This document shows, one piece after another, positions 6,845-14,849 of a stretch of 33,492 nt of DNA. How positions within the stretch are numbered: the stretch's first letter is position 1; each line of letters starts with the position of its first letter. The notes beneath the pieces are model-generated. The model did not search any database. It was not told the DNA's origin and was given only the letters and a program-made list of their open reading frames with translations. The position numbers and the translations under genes are program-made. This stretch comes from Solirubrobacteraceae bacterium (GTDB lineage Bacteria > Actinomycetota > Thermoleophilia > Solirubrobacterales > Solirubrobacteraceae). Location: NCBI GenBank assembly GCA_030681525.1, contig JAUXSD010000176.1:1-33492 (forward strand), given 5' to 3'.

Positions 6845-8461
6845 GTGGTGGACAACGCCTGGATCGCCGACCGCCTGGAGGCGTTCGCGTCGCTGCTCGA
6901 TCTGGCCGACGCGAATCCGTACACGCCCCGCGCCTATCGCCGCGCGGCCGAGACGATCCGCGGCGCGGCGGTCCCGGTCGCAGGGCTGGTGCGGTCCGGG
7001 CGGGTGCGCCAGCTGCGCGGGATCGGCCCGGGGATCGAGGCCCGGCTGCGCGAGCTCGTGCAGACCGGCGAGATCGCCGAGCTTGCCGAGCTCGAGCGCG
7101 AGCTCTCGCCAGAGCTCGTCGGCCTCGGCCGCTACCTCGGGCTGTCGGCGACCCGCTCGCTGGAGATCGCGCGGGCGCTCGGCGTGCGGACGGCCGGCGA
7201 GCTGCGCGAGGCGGCGGCGGCCGGGCGGCTGCGGACCGTGCCGGGGATCGGGCCCAAGCGCGAGGGGCAGCTGCTCGACGCGCTCGCCCGCGAGGGCGAG
7301 CCGCGGCCGCGACGCGGCCTGCTGCTGAACCGCGCCTGGGAGCTGGTCGGAGGCGTGGCGGCCGCGCTCGGGGGCGAGGCGGCGGGCGACGTGCGGCGCT
7401 GGGAGGACTCCTGCGAGCACCTTGCGGTGGTCTGCGCCGCGCCGGATCCCGCGCCCGTGCTGGCGCATTTCGCCGCGCTGCCCCAGATCGTCGCGGTGCT
7501 GGAACAGGCCGAGCGGCGCGCCGTCGGGGTGACGGTCGAGGGCGTCCCGATCGAGCTCGTCGCCGCCGCGCCGCAGCGGTTCGGAACCGCCCTCCTGCGG
7601 GCGACGGGCCCGGCGGCGTACGTGGCGGCGCTCGAGCCGCTGCCGGACGGGCGAGACGAGCTGGCCGTGTACTCCGCGCTCGGCCTATCGTGGTGCCCGC
7701 CCGAGCTGCGCCAGGGGGCGTTTCGCGGCGAGCCGCCGCCGACCCTCGTCTCGCCGGCCGATGTGCGCGGCGACCTGCATTGCCACACGACGTGGTCGGA
7801 CGGGCGCGCGAGCGTCGAGGAGATGGGCCGCGCCGCGCGCGAGCGCGGCTACGACTACGTCGCGATCTGCGACCACACGCCGGCCGTCGGCGCCGTCCGT
7901 GGCCTGGACGCCGACGACGTTCGCCGCCAGGCCGAGGAGATCGCGGCGGCGAACGAGGCGCTGGCGCCGTTTCGCGTCCTGCGGGGGATCGAGTGCGACA
8001 TCCTCGCCGACGGGCGGCTCGACCTTCCCGACGACGTGCTGGCGCAGCTCGACTGGGTGCAGGCCAGCGTCCACGGCGGGCAGCGGATGGCCCGGCGAGA
8101 GATGACCGCGCGCGTCGAGGCCGCACTGCGCAACCCGCACGTGCGCTGCCTGAGCCATCCGACGGGGCGGATCATCGGCCGGCGGCCCGAGAACGCGCTG
8201 GACCTCGAGCGGGTGTTCGCGATCGCGCTCGAGGAGGGCGTCGCGATCGAGGTCAACGGGCTCGCGCCGAGGCTCGACCTCAGCGGCGAGCACGTCCGCG
8301 ACGCGATCCGGGCCGGCGTGCGGATCGTCTGCTCGACCGATGCGCACTCGGTCCGCGGCCTCGAGAACATGGAGTTCGCGGTGCGGACCGCGCGCCGCGG
8401 CTGGGCGACGACCGCCGACGTGCTCAACACCGGCCCGCTCTCGGCGATCCTCAGATCCTGA
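6845..8461 (+). CDS. PolX-like PHP exonuclease/phosphoesterase with degenerate polymerase domain
   Basis: About 538 residues from GTG 6845 (a GTG at 6848 is equivalent; GGGG lies at 6832). The family X order is kept: helix-hairpin-helix (about 10-90, IGPGIEARLREL and VPGIGPKREGQL), a nucleotidyltransferase-like middle, then a PHP domain. The PHP metal ligands are intact: DLHCHTTWSDG with His312 and His314, ICDHT, GIECDI, ASVHGG, CLSHPTG and CSTDAHS. In the palm, the GS-x-RR...DxD pattern of active PolX is replaced by AGDVRRWEDSCEHLAVV (from residue 180), and the third acidic position reads IEL, so the polymerase metal site appears lost. I expect a 3'-5' exonuclease or AP-site phosphodiesterase without synthesis. 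Family members usually serve base-excision repair. Confidence 0.85.
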   Translation: MVDNAWIADRLEAFASLLDLADANPYTPRAYRRAAETIRGAAVPVAGLVRSGRVRQLRGIGPGIEARLRELVQTGEIAELAELERELSPELVGLGRYLGLSATRSLEIARALGVRTAGELREAAAAGRLRTVPGIGPKREGQLLDALAREGEPRPRRGLLLNRAWELVGGVAAALGGEAAGDVRRWEDSCEHLAVVCAAPDPAPVLAHFAALPQIVAVLEQAERRAVGVTVEGVPIELVAAAPQRFGTALLRATGPAAYVAALEPLPDGRDELAVYSALGLSWCPPELRQGAFRGEPPPTLVSPADVRGDLHCHTTWSDGRASVEEMGRAARERGYDYVAICDHTPAVGAVRGLDADDVRRQAEEIAAANEALAPFRVLRGIECDILADGRLDLPDDVLAQLDWVQASVHGGQRMARREMTARVEAALRNPHVRCLSHPTGRIIGRRPENALDLERVFAIALEEGVAIEVNGLAPRLDLSGEHVRDAIRAGVRIVCSTDAHSVRGLENMEFAVRTARRGWATTADVLNTGPLSAILRS

Positions 8462-8580
8462 GGCGGCGATCGCCCGGCATTGCCGAGGTGCGCGAACCGC
8501 ACACCCAGGGTGGCTTCCCTTCGGCGCCCCCATGGCCGACCCTGTGGTCAACAGCACGTGAACTGACCCCAGGAGTTCCC

Positions 8581-9426
8581 ATGACCCCCCTCAAGACCGT
8601 CAACCTCGGCGCCGCGCTCGCGGCGCTCGTGCTCGGGACGCTCGGCGCGGGCAGCGCCGCCGCCGACGCGACCATCAACCCCGACCCGACCGCGCAGAAC
8701 GTCACCGCCTACGGCTCGAGTGCCGCGTGGTCGCGCAAGGCGGCCGACGGCTACCACCTCGTCGTCGCCCACGGCGGGATCGTCGCCGACGCGCCGGTCC
8801 CGGCCTCCCCCACCCCCTACGACCCCGACATGGGGCCGACGAAGGCCAACGGCCGGGCGATCGTCTACGCCCGCGGCGGTGACCTGTACCGCTACGACGC
8901 CGGCGCCGCCGGCGAGCGGAAGCTCGCCGACCTGTCGAGCTCGGCCAACGAGATCGCGCCGTCGATCTTCAAGGACACGATCGTCTTCAGCCGCACGAAC
9001 GGCAGGCGCCCGGGCACGTACCTGCTGCGCCCCAAGCGCACGCTGACGCGCGTCTTCCGGACCGTGGCGCGCGAGACCGACGTCGCCGAGACCCGCATCA
9101 TCGGCCGCTACGGCACCGGCCGCAAGTCGATCATCCGCATCATGAACATGAACGCCGAGGACGTGAAGGTCGTCGCGCGCGCCAAGACCGGCCAGCGCGT
9201 GACGAGCCCCACGCTGACGCGCTTCAACGGCATCTGGCTACGTGTCGGCCCGACCTCCTCGACGGTCGAGCAGGTCGGCGTCAACGCGCACCGCGGCCTC
9301 GACGTGCTGACCGCCGACCGGTCGCTGCCCGGGCAGGTCGGCTCGCTGGCCAGCTACCGGATCCCGACGCTCTACACCAACGAAAGCGGCGTCCGGCGCA
9401 TCGACCCGAAGTTGAAGCTCAGCTGA
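8581..9426 (+). CDS. exported protein of unknown function, beta-propeller-like
   Basis: 281-residue exported protein. ATG 8581 follows AGGAG with five bases between and opens onto a clear signal peptide (LGAALAALVLGTLGAGSAAA, cleavage near AAA-DA). The mature part has repeating strand patterns (WSRKAADGYHLVV, GRAIVYARGGDLYRYD, KDTIVFSRTNGRRPGTYLL) reminiscent of TolB/WD-type beta-propeller blades, but too few and too diverged to name a family. It ends at a strong hairpin shared with the convergent histidine kinase. It is common in this lineage as a lone exported protein; no substrate or partner can be inferred. Confidence 0.7.
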   Translation: MTPLKTVNLGAALAALVLGTLGAGSAAADATINPDPTAQNVTAYGSSAAWSRKAADGYHLVVAHGGIVADAPVPASPTPYDPDMGPTKANGRAIVYARGGDLYRYDAGAAGERKLADLSSSANEIAPSIFKDTIVFSRTNGRRPGTYLLRPKRTLTRVFRTVARETDVAETRIIGRYGTGRKSIIRIMNMNAEDVKVVARAKTGQRVTSPTLTRFNGIWLRVGPTSSTVEQVGVNAHRGLDVLTADRSLPGQVGSLASYRIPTLYTNESGVRRIDPKLKLS

Positions 9427-9432
9427 CCGCAC

Positions 9433-9456
9433 CGCCGCGGCCCTCGGGCCGCGGCG
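9433..9456. terminator. bidirectional terminator hairpin
   Basis: A perfect 11-bp inverted repeat with a TC loop (CGCCGCGGCCC / GGGCCGCGGCG) occupies the gap between the convergent exported-protein and kinase genes. There is no T-tract on either side, as is usual in high-GC actinobacteria, so its role as terminator rests on position and stem strength. Confidence 0.6.
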
Positions 9457-9458
9457 AC

Positions 9459-11327
9459 TCACTTCCGCGGGACGGGTGACGCCGGCAGCGTGAAGGAGAA
9501 GGTGGCGCCCGCGCCCGCTGGGCTCTGCGCCCAGATGCGCCCGCCGTGCAGCTCGACGATCGCGCGGCAGATCGTGAGCCCGAGGCCGCTGCCGCCCTTC
9601 TCACGTGAGTCGGACGCATCGACCTGCTCGAAGCGCTCGAAGATCGCGTCGATCTTGTGCGGCGGGACGCCCGGGCCCTCGTCGCTGACCTCGAAGAGCA
9701 CGTCGCCGTCGCGGGCCTGAACGCCGACGGCGACGATCATGCCCGGTTCGGAGAACTTGATGGCGTTGGCGATCAGGTTCGTCAGCGTCTGGATGATGCG
9801 GTCGGCATCAGCGAGGACCGCGCTCGGCTGGGTCCGCGTCACGAGCGTGACGTTCGCCGCCTCGGCCGTCGTCGTCAGCCCCGCGGCGGCGTGCCTCACG
9901 AGTTGCGCGGCGTCGCAGGATCCTGCGCTCAACGTGGCCGAGCCGGAGCTGAGGTGGTCGACGTCGAGGATGTCGTTGATCAGGCGCACGACCCGGTCGG
10001 TGTTCTGCACGGCGATCTCGATCATGCGCCGGGCCTTCTCAGGCGACGCGCTCAGGGCTCCGCTCTCCAGCAGACCGAGCGAGCCGCGGATCGAGGCCAG
10101 CGGCGTGCGCAGCTCGTGGCTGACCACCGAGGTCAGCTCGTCCATGGCGCGCTCGACCGCTCGGCGGTCGCTGATGTCCCTGAAGACGACCACAGCGCCG
10201 GTGATGGCGCCGTGCTCGAGCAGCGGCGTGCTCGTGTACTCGACGGCAAAGCAGGTGCCGTCCCTGCGCCAGAAGACGTCGCGATCGCAGCGATGCACGG
10301 CGCCGTCGCGAAGGGAGGCCAGAATCGGGCTGTCCTGCGCGGCGTACGGCGTCCCGTCCGACCGGGTGTGCTGGAACGTCGCATGCAGATCGCGTCCCCG
10401 CATCTCCTCGATGTCCTGGCCCATCAAGCGCAGCGCAGCGGGGTTCGCGAACGTCACGGTCCCGTCGAGGCTCAGCCCGCAGAGGCCGTCTCCAGCGCAG
10501 TTCAGCGCCGCCTCGTTGCCACGGCTGGCCCGGTCCGGTCGCTGCCGGGCCTGTACGGCGTCGGTGACGTCCTGCACCGTTCCGACGAGCCGCACGACAT
10601 CCCCGGCATCGTCGACGATGGACCGCGACCGCAGCTCCGTGATGCGCTCGGCACCGTCCGGGCGCACCACCCTGTGCGTCAGCAGCATGGGCGCTGCGTC
10701 CTCCAGTGCGGCCTTGGCGAGCACCTGCATCTGCGCTCTGTCCTCGGGATGGACGAGCGTGAAGTAGGTCTCGCACGTCGGCGTGAAGGTCGCGGAGTCG
10801 ACGCCGAAGATGCGGTACAGGTTCGCGGACCACGGCACCTGGTCGGAAATGACGTCCCACTCCCAGCTGCCCAGGCCGGCGATCTGCTCTGCTTCGGCTA
10901 GCTGCGCCTCACTCTTGCGCAGCCGCTCCTCGACGAGGGTCCGCAGCGTGATGTCGCGGGTGAACCCGGCCACCCCGATGATGGCTCCGCGCGAGTCTCT
11001 GACCGGCGCCAGGGAGATCGACACGTCGATGCGCCGGCCATCCTTCGCGATCCGCTGCGTCTCGACCTGGCTGACGGCTTCACCGGCGCTGGCCCGGCTG
11101 AGCAAGGCCGACGTCGCGTCCTGCAGCTCGGGTGGCACCAGCATCTGCAGCGGCGCCCCCAGCGCCTCCTGCGCCGGATATCCGTACAAGCGCTCCGCCG
11201 CCGGGTTCCAGTCGATGATGACTCCCTCGGGCGTCAGTACGATCGCCGGATCCGGCGAAGCTTGCACGAACCCCGCGCTGCGCCGCAACGCCGCGAGATC
11301 GTCTGACACGCTGAACACCCGTCCCAT
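9459..11327 (-). CDS. soluble histidine kinase with three PAS domains
   Basis: 622-residue sensor kinase with no membrane segment. PAS 1 is at about 15-130 (PDPAIVLTPEGVIIDWNPAA), PAS 2 of the PAS_3 fold at 150-265 (LGSWEWDVISDQVPWS, HPEDRAQM), and PAS 3 at 270-385 (GDGLCGLSLDGTVTFANPAA). HisKA follows with VVSHELRTPLASIRG and phosphoacceptor His404, then HATPase_c with NLIANAIKFS, DEGPGVPPHK and GSGLGLTICRAIVELHGG. The PAS 3-HisKA-HATPase part is closely similar to the hybrid kinase at 18148, so the two are paralogues. No response regulator is adjacent; the receivers at 20300-23745 are candidates. PAS 1 and 2 could hold a small ligand or flavin, but no cysteine photoadduct motif (NCRFLQ) is present. 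Confidence 0.9.
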   Translation of the reverse strand: MGRVFSVSDDLAALRRSAGFVQASPDPAIVLTPEGVIIDWNPAAERLYGYPAQEALGAPLQMLVPPELQDATSALLSRASAGEAVSQVETQRIAKDGRRIDVSISLAPVRDSRGAIIGVAGFTRDITLRTLVEERLRKSEAQLAEAEQIAGLGSWEWDVISDQVPWSANLYRIFGVDSATFTPTCETYFTLVHPEDRAQMQVLAKAALEDAAPMLLTHRVVRPDGAERITELRSRSIVDDAGDVVRLVGTVQDVTDAVQARQRPDRASRGNEAALNCAGDGLCGLSLDGTVTFANPAALRLMGQDIEEMRGRDLHATFQHTRSDGTPYAAQDSPILASLRDGAVHRCDRDVFWRRDGTCFAVEYTSTPLLEHGAITGAVVVFRDISDRRAVERAMDELTSVVSHELRTPLASIRGSLGLLESGALSASPEKARRMIEIAVQNTDRVVRLINDILDVDHLSSGSATLSAGSCDAAQLVRHAAAGLTTTAEAANVTLVTRTQPSAVLADADRIIQTLTNLIANAIKFSEPGMIVAVGVQARDGDVLFEVSDEGPGVPPHKIDAIFERFEQVDASDSREKGGSGLGLTICRAIVELHGGRIWAQSPAGAGATFSFTLPASPVPRK

Positions 11328-11518
11328 ACGGTCCTATCGGCGCTCGACCCTGCCAGCTCGACCACCAGGAATGGGTATTTCACAGCGTTTCTGTTGCGGC
11401 CGGCGCCCGTTTCACGGCCTGGTTTCGAGCTCGCCCTCCTGGCCAAGGTTCGTGGTGAGCACCACGCCGAGATCGAGCGACGGGTGGGTGGTCCAGCCGC
11501 TGGGAGCTGGAGGCGCGG

Positions 11519-12640
11519 TCAGGCAGCGGTTCGGTCATGGCGATCGTCCTGGTCGTGGGCGTCGGGGTCCGGCAGCGCGTGCATCAGCGGCGAAGCGGGC
11601 GCTTCGGCCGTGCGCCGGCCGCGCCGCGCAAGCCGCCAGACTGCGAGTGAGAGCGTGAGCAGCAGGACGGCGGCCCCGGCCAGGGCGAGCCACACCCACA
11701 TGGGCAGACCGGCATCCTCGGTCGGTGCGACCTGCGCGACCGGCGGCGCCTCACGTTTGAGCTCGTTGGCCTTGGCGGGGGTGAACGTGATCGACCGGTT
11801 GATGTACACCGGCGCGGAGCCCATCGGGCGGATGACGCCGCGAACGCGGTAGACGCCCTCGGTGGGGCGTCCGGTCCAGGGGATGCGGAAGGCGAGGTCG
11901 TCGCCGGGGAAGAGCTGGCCGAGCGTCGAGCTGTGGCGCAGGATGGTGCGCGGGCCGCGCGAGACGCGCAGCCTGACCGGCGCGGACTGGGTGAGGATCG
12001 TGCCGCCGGGCCGCAGGCCGAGGACGAGGCCGGCGCCGGCGGGGTCGACCTTGATCTTCACGGAGCGCAGCGTGAGCTTGCGCATGAGCGGGCCCGGCAG
12101 ACGCAACGTGATCGGCAGCGCCTGGCGGGTGATGCGGGAGATCGTGAACGACGTGCCCTTGCGCTTCCTGTCGCGGGCGGCGGCCGTCACGTCGGCGGCG
12201 TCGAAGGCGACGATGCCGGCGTAGTGCGAGGCGCCACGGGTGCCGATCGGGATGCGGACAGAGAAGGGCACCTTGCGGGAGGCCTTGGGCGCCAGTCGGA
12301 CGGTGGTCGCGGCGAGGCGGACCCAGCGGCCGGCGGCGGAGCGGCGCGTCGTGACGTAGTCGGCGTTGCCGTTCGTCGCGTTGGCGATGTCGGCGGGCTG
12401 CAGGCGCAGGACGACCGGCCGGCCCGAGAGGTTGCGCACGCGCACTGCGCCGCGCACCGTGCGGCCGGGAGCGCTGCGCAGGCGCAGGGCGCCGGACTGG
12501 CCGGCCACCGAGAGCCCGAAGGTCGCGGCCGTGGGAGCGACGGGCGCGGGTGCGGCCGAGGCCGGCGCCGCCGCGAATGCGGCGAGCGCCAGCGAGGCCA
12601 GCAGGACCACGGCCCCGGTGTGCGGATGCCTTGCGTTCAT
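11519..12640 (-). CDS. DUF916-like (WxL-interacting) membrane-anchored protein
   Basis: 373 residues from ATG 12640; an in-frame ATG at 12664, five bases after the WxL gene stop, is an alternative and neither has a clear Shine-Dalgarno. Signal peptide (VVLLASLALAAFAAAPASA), two Ig-like beta domains of the DUF916 type (FGLSVAGQSGALRL, VRNLSGRPVVLRLQPADI; later VKIKVDPAGAGLVLGLRPGG, GVYRVRGVIRPM), then one membrane helix (MWVWLALAGAAVLLLTLSLA) followed by RLARRGRR and a His/Asp-rich cytoplasmic tail. DUF916 proteins of Firmicutes (WIPs) hold WxL proteins at the surface; here the upstream gene encodes a WxL-like protein, so the same pairing is inferred. Probably cotranscribed with it and under the same riboswitch. 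Confidence 0.75.
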   Translation of the reverse strand: MNARHPHTGAVVLLASLALAAFAAAPASAAPAPVAPTAATFGLSVAGQSGALRLRSAPGRTVRGAVRVRNLSGRPVVLRLQPADIANATNGNADYVTTRRSAAGRWVRLAATTVRLAPKASRKVPFSVRIPIGTRGASHYAGIVAFDAADVTAAARDRKRKGTSFTISRITRQALPITLRLPGPLMRKLTLRSVKIKVDPAGAGLVLGLRPGGTILTQSAPVRLRVSRGPRTILRHSSTLGQLFPGDDLAFRIPWTGRPTEGVYRVRGVIRPMGSAPVYINRSITFTPAKANELKREAPPVAQVAPTEDAGLPMWVWLALAGAAVLLLTLSLAVWRLARRGRRTAEAPASPLMHALPDPDAHDQDDRHDRTAA

Positions 12641-12669
12641 CGTGGGTCCGGGGCGCGTGGTCATGGGTG

Positions 12670-13236
12670 CTAGACGGCCAGCGCCGCGGCCGTGTAGGTC
12701 AGCGTGCTGCTGTACGCACCGGCGCTGGCGTTGCCCGGGATGACGACCGAGAGGTTGTCCGCGTCCGGCGCGAATTCCCACTGGCCCTGGGCGGTGCCGG
12801 GCGCGGCAGCGTCGATCGTTGCGGCCGTCGTGCTGAGCAACTGCGAGCTCGAGACAGGCGCGGTGGTGGCAGGGTTGCCGGCGGCGGGGGTTGCCGTCGT
12901 CGCCCCCATCGTCAGCGATCCGCCCGTGCCGGCTTCCGGCGCGCTGCCGTCGACAGTCGGCGCCGTGGCGGCGAGCGTGATGTTGTAACCGAGGTTGTCG
13001 CCCCGCGCGTCGTTGACGCTCCAGGCGCCGACATCTGTCGTGACCGTCTGGTTGACGCCGGTCAGCGTGGCGGTGAACGACTCGATCACCGGGGCGGTGT
13101 TGGTCAGCGAGCCGCCGGTGAGCGTGCCGGTCGCGTCGGTGTCGGCGGCCTGCGCCGCCATCGGGGCGGCGGCGAACGCCGAGGCAACGGCCAGTCCGGC
13201 GACGATGCGTGCGACGCGTGAGTTGAGATGAGTCAT
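12670..13236 (-). CDS. secreted WxL-like domain protein
   Basis: 188 residues. ATG 13236 has a strong GGAGGT (12670-strand equivalent of + positions 13244-13249) eight bases away. Signal peptide MTHLNSRVARIVAGLAVASA..AQA-AD, then one domain with GAWSVNDARG (Trp72), a central Ser/Thr/Ala-rich part, GQWEFAPDADNLSVVIP and the closing GAYSSTLTYTAAAL. This is the layout of WxL wall-binding domains (a W-x-L-like motif and a terminal Y-x3-LT[WY] motif), though WSV and LTYT deviate from the Firmicutes consensus. The last 145 residues are about half identical to the end of the DUF3494 protein upstream. The gene lies after a predicted c-di-GMP riboswitch and before the DUF916-like gene. Confidence 0.75.
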   Translation of the reverse strand: MTHLNSRVARIVAGLAVASAFAAAPMAAQAADTDATGTLTGGSLTNTAPVIESFTATLTGVNQTVTTDVGAWSVNDARGDNLGYNITLAATAPTVDGSAPEAGTGGSLTMGATTATPAAGNPATTAPVSSSQLLSTTAATIDAAAPGTAQGQWEFAPDADNLSVVIPGNASAGAYSSTLTYTAAALAV

Positions 13237-13310
13237 GAGATCTACCTCCACCAAATGCGAACAGTCCCTCGTTCGAGAGGTCGCCCGTCGGGCCTCATGC
13301 CCACGTGACT

Positions 13311-13392
13311 TCCCTCGGCGGCCCGGCTGACTCCGGCGGAGTCCCGTGGCTTTGCGGACCCGCCTCACGACGGGGGTGCTGTGTTCGGAGGT
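13311..13392 (-). promoter_or_regulatory. predicted c-di-GMP-I (GEMM-I) riboswitch
   Basis: Read on the minus strand, the leader of the WxL gene contains the GEMM-I core. A stem CCCGTC/GGCGGG (+ 13369-13374 and 13359-13364) is capped by GTGA, a GNRA tetraloop. It is followed by CGCAAAGCC (+ 13356-13348), ACGGG, a GACTCC-GCC-GGAGTC hairpin (+ 13343-13329), then AGCCGGGCCGCCGA. This GCAAAGCC ... AGCCGGG order with a GNRA loop 5' of it is diagnostic of the family. The 5' joining strand reads CAGCACCC rather than the usual GCAAACC, so ligand choice (c-di-GMP or cGAMP) is not certain. CCTC at the 5' end can pair with GAGG at the 3' end as P1. Confidence 0.75.
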
Positions 13393-13439
13393 GCTGTTCA
13401 GGGTTAGTCCACTCATCGGCACGCGGCCGCGGCGGCATC

Positions 13440-13455
13440 TACCCGCGCACGGGTA
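13440..13455. repeat. dyad TACCC-N6-GGGTA, copy 1
   Basis: A perfect 5-bp inverted repeat with a six-base spacer (GCGCAC), just upstream of the c-di-GMP riboswitch and just past the stop of the DUF3494 gene. The same architecture occurs at 14778-14793. It is a candidate operator; it is too short for a terminator on its own. Confidence 0.4.
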
Positions 13456-13464
13456 AGGAGTCGG

Positions 13465-14631
13465 TCACGCGGGTGGCGCCGTGGTGAACGTCAGCGTGCT
13501 GCTGAAGGTCCCGGCGGCCGCATCGGCCGGGATGACGATCCCCAGGCTCTTCTCCAGGCCGGTGTCTGCGGGAAAGACCCATTCGCCCTGGCCGCCGCCC
13601 GGGGCGACGCCGGCGATCGTCGCGGCGGTTGGGCCCAGCGGCTGGGCGCCCGCCGGTACCGGGGCCGGCGATGCGGCGTTGCCGGGCGCCGCCGTGGGCG
13701 CACGCGGGGTCAGCGTCAGCCCCGCGCCGCTGCCGGCGGCGGCGACGGAGCCCCCGACCGTCGGAGCGGTGGCGCTGACGGTCACGAGGTAGCCCGCACC
13801 GCTGCCCCGCGTGTCGACCACGCTCCAGGCGCCGACCGCAGCGTGCACGGTCCGCGTCACGCCCGTGAGCGTCGCCGCGAAAGGACTGATCGCCGGGGCG
13901 GTGTTCGAGAGCGAGCCCGCGGGGCACGGCGGCGGCACGGTGACGGTGTTGTTGTCCAGCGTGACGGCGCCGTCGCGCGCGAGCGCACGCCCGTGAATGG
14001 TGACGCCGGCCCCCACGGTGATCGAGGTGTGGGCCAGGATCGAGCCCCGCAACAGCGAGCTGGCGCCCAGCGTCGCGGAGCTTCCCACCTGCCAGAACAC
14101 GTTGCAGGCCTGCGCGCCGCCCGTCAGCGAGACCTGGCTGCCGGCCGCGGTGCCGAGCGTGGAGCCCGCCTGCAGGATGAAGATGGCGTTCGGATCACCA
14201 AAGGCGTCGAGCGTCAGCGTCCCGGCGAGCGTCAGCGTCGACCCGGAGGCGTGCACCCCGGGGCCGAGCGTCAGGCCGTCGAGAGCGCCGACCGCGGGCT
14301 GATCGGGGGTCCGCGCCACGGCGACGGCGTACGCCGTCGCGAGGTCCGCGTGCGCCTGCGCGGCGAGGGAGTCATTGGCGTGTATCGAACCGCCGGTGAC
14401 CGTGCCGGGCCCGAAGCCCGTCACCGCCGTTCCGGGGCTCACGCCGAGGTCGCCGGTGATCGTCGACACGCCGGCGCTGGTCACCGTCGTGGCGCCCAGC
14501 ACCGCGAACGATTGCGCCGCGCCGAGATCGATCCGGGCCGCGGCGTGCGCGCCCGGCGCGCCGAACGCGAGTGAGGCGAGCGTCGCCAGCGCGGCGATGC
14601 CCTGCGAGTACCGGCCGTGCGCGCGATACAT
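13465..14631 (-). CDS. secreted DUF3494 (ice-binding/adhesin-like) protein with C-terminal WxL-like domain
   Basis: 388 residues from ATG 14631 (GGAGGG just upstream). Signal peptide (GIAALATLASLAFGAPGAHA), then a DUF3494 beta-solenoid at about 33-245 with the family landmarks SFAVLGATTVTSAG, ITGDLGVSPGTAVTGF, GTLTLDAFGDPNAIFILQ, ACNVFWQVGSSATLGA and GRALARDGAVTLDNNTV. The final ~140 residues are a WxL-like domain (GAWSVVDTRG, GEWVFPADTG, GTFSSTLTFT) paralogous to the next gene. DUF3494 proteins bind ice in psychrophiles but many are likely adhesins; here the WxL-like part would attach it to the wall. It is upstream of the riboswitch, so it has its own promoter in 14632-14849. Confidence 0.85.
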   Translation of the reverse strand: MYRAHGRYSQGIAALATLASLAFGAPGAHAAARIDLGAAQSFAVLGATTVTSAGVSTITGDLGVSPGTAVTGFGPGTVTGGSIHANDSLAAQAHADLATAYAVAVARTPDQPAVGALDGLTLGPGVHASGSTLTLAGTLTLDAFGDPNAIFILQAGSTLGTAAGSQVSLTGGAQACNVFWQVGSSATLGASSLLRGSILAHTSITVGAGVTIHGRALARDGAVTLDNNTVTVPPPCPAGSLSNTAPAISPFAATLTGVTRTVHAAVGAWSVVDTRGSGAGYLVTVSATAPTVGGSVAAAGSGAGLTLTPRAPTAAPGNAASPAPVPAGAQPLGPTAATIAGVAPGGGQGEWVFPADTGLEKSLGIVIPADAAAGTFSSTLTFTTAPPA

Positions 14632-14777
14632 GGACCCTCCGTGGTTGAGTAGCGGCCCGCCGCACGACGCCCGCCGCGTGACGCCACCCCGTGCGTGGAC
14701 TCGCCTGGTCGCTGCGTAGCCGTCGATCCAGCAGCGGCGGCTCACATGGTGTATCGGCAGGTGGAGGCAGGACGGTC

Positions 14778-14793
14778 TACCCCCAGCCGGGTA
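14778..14793. repeat. dyad TACCC-N6-GGGTA, copy 2
   Basis: Same inverted repeat as 13440-13455, spacer CCAGCC, in the divergent region between the DUF3494 gene and the PAS fragment. A plausible -10 (TACACT, 14816-14821) for the plus strand lies 23 bases further on, which places the dyad at about the -35 edge, where activators or repressors bind. Confidence 0.4.
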
Positions 14794-14849
14794 TTTCGTC
14801 TGACACAAACCGGATTACACTGCTCAGAACCAGCCCTGGGACGGGCACC

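Noticed and set aside
8465-8474. GGCGATCGCC palindrome
   Set aside because: A single ten-base GC-rich palindrome with no partner; compatible with chance in this composition.
14789-14794. GGGTAT as a SigB/SigF-type -10 element
   Set aside because: No GTTT-like -35 lies 14-17 bases upstream; the dyad reading fits both copies better.
14632-14849. Second GEMM-I riboswitch ahead of the DUF3494 gene
   Set aside because: Read on both strands; there is no GCAAAGCC or AGCCGGG core and no GNRA-capped stem in the right order.
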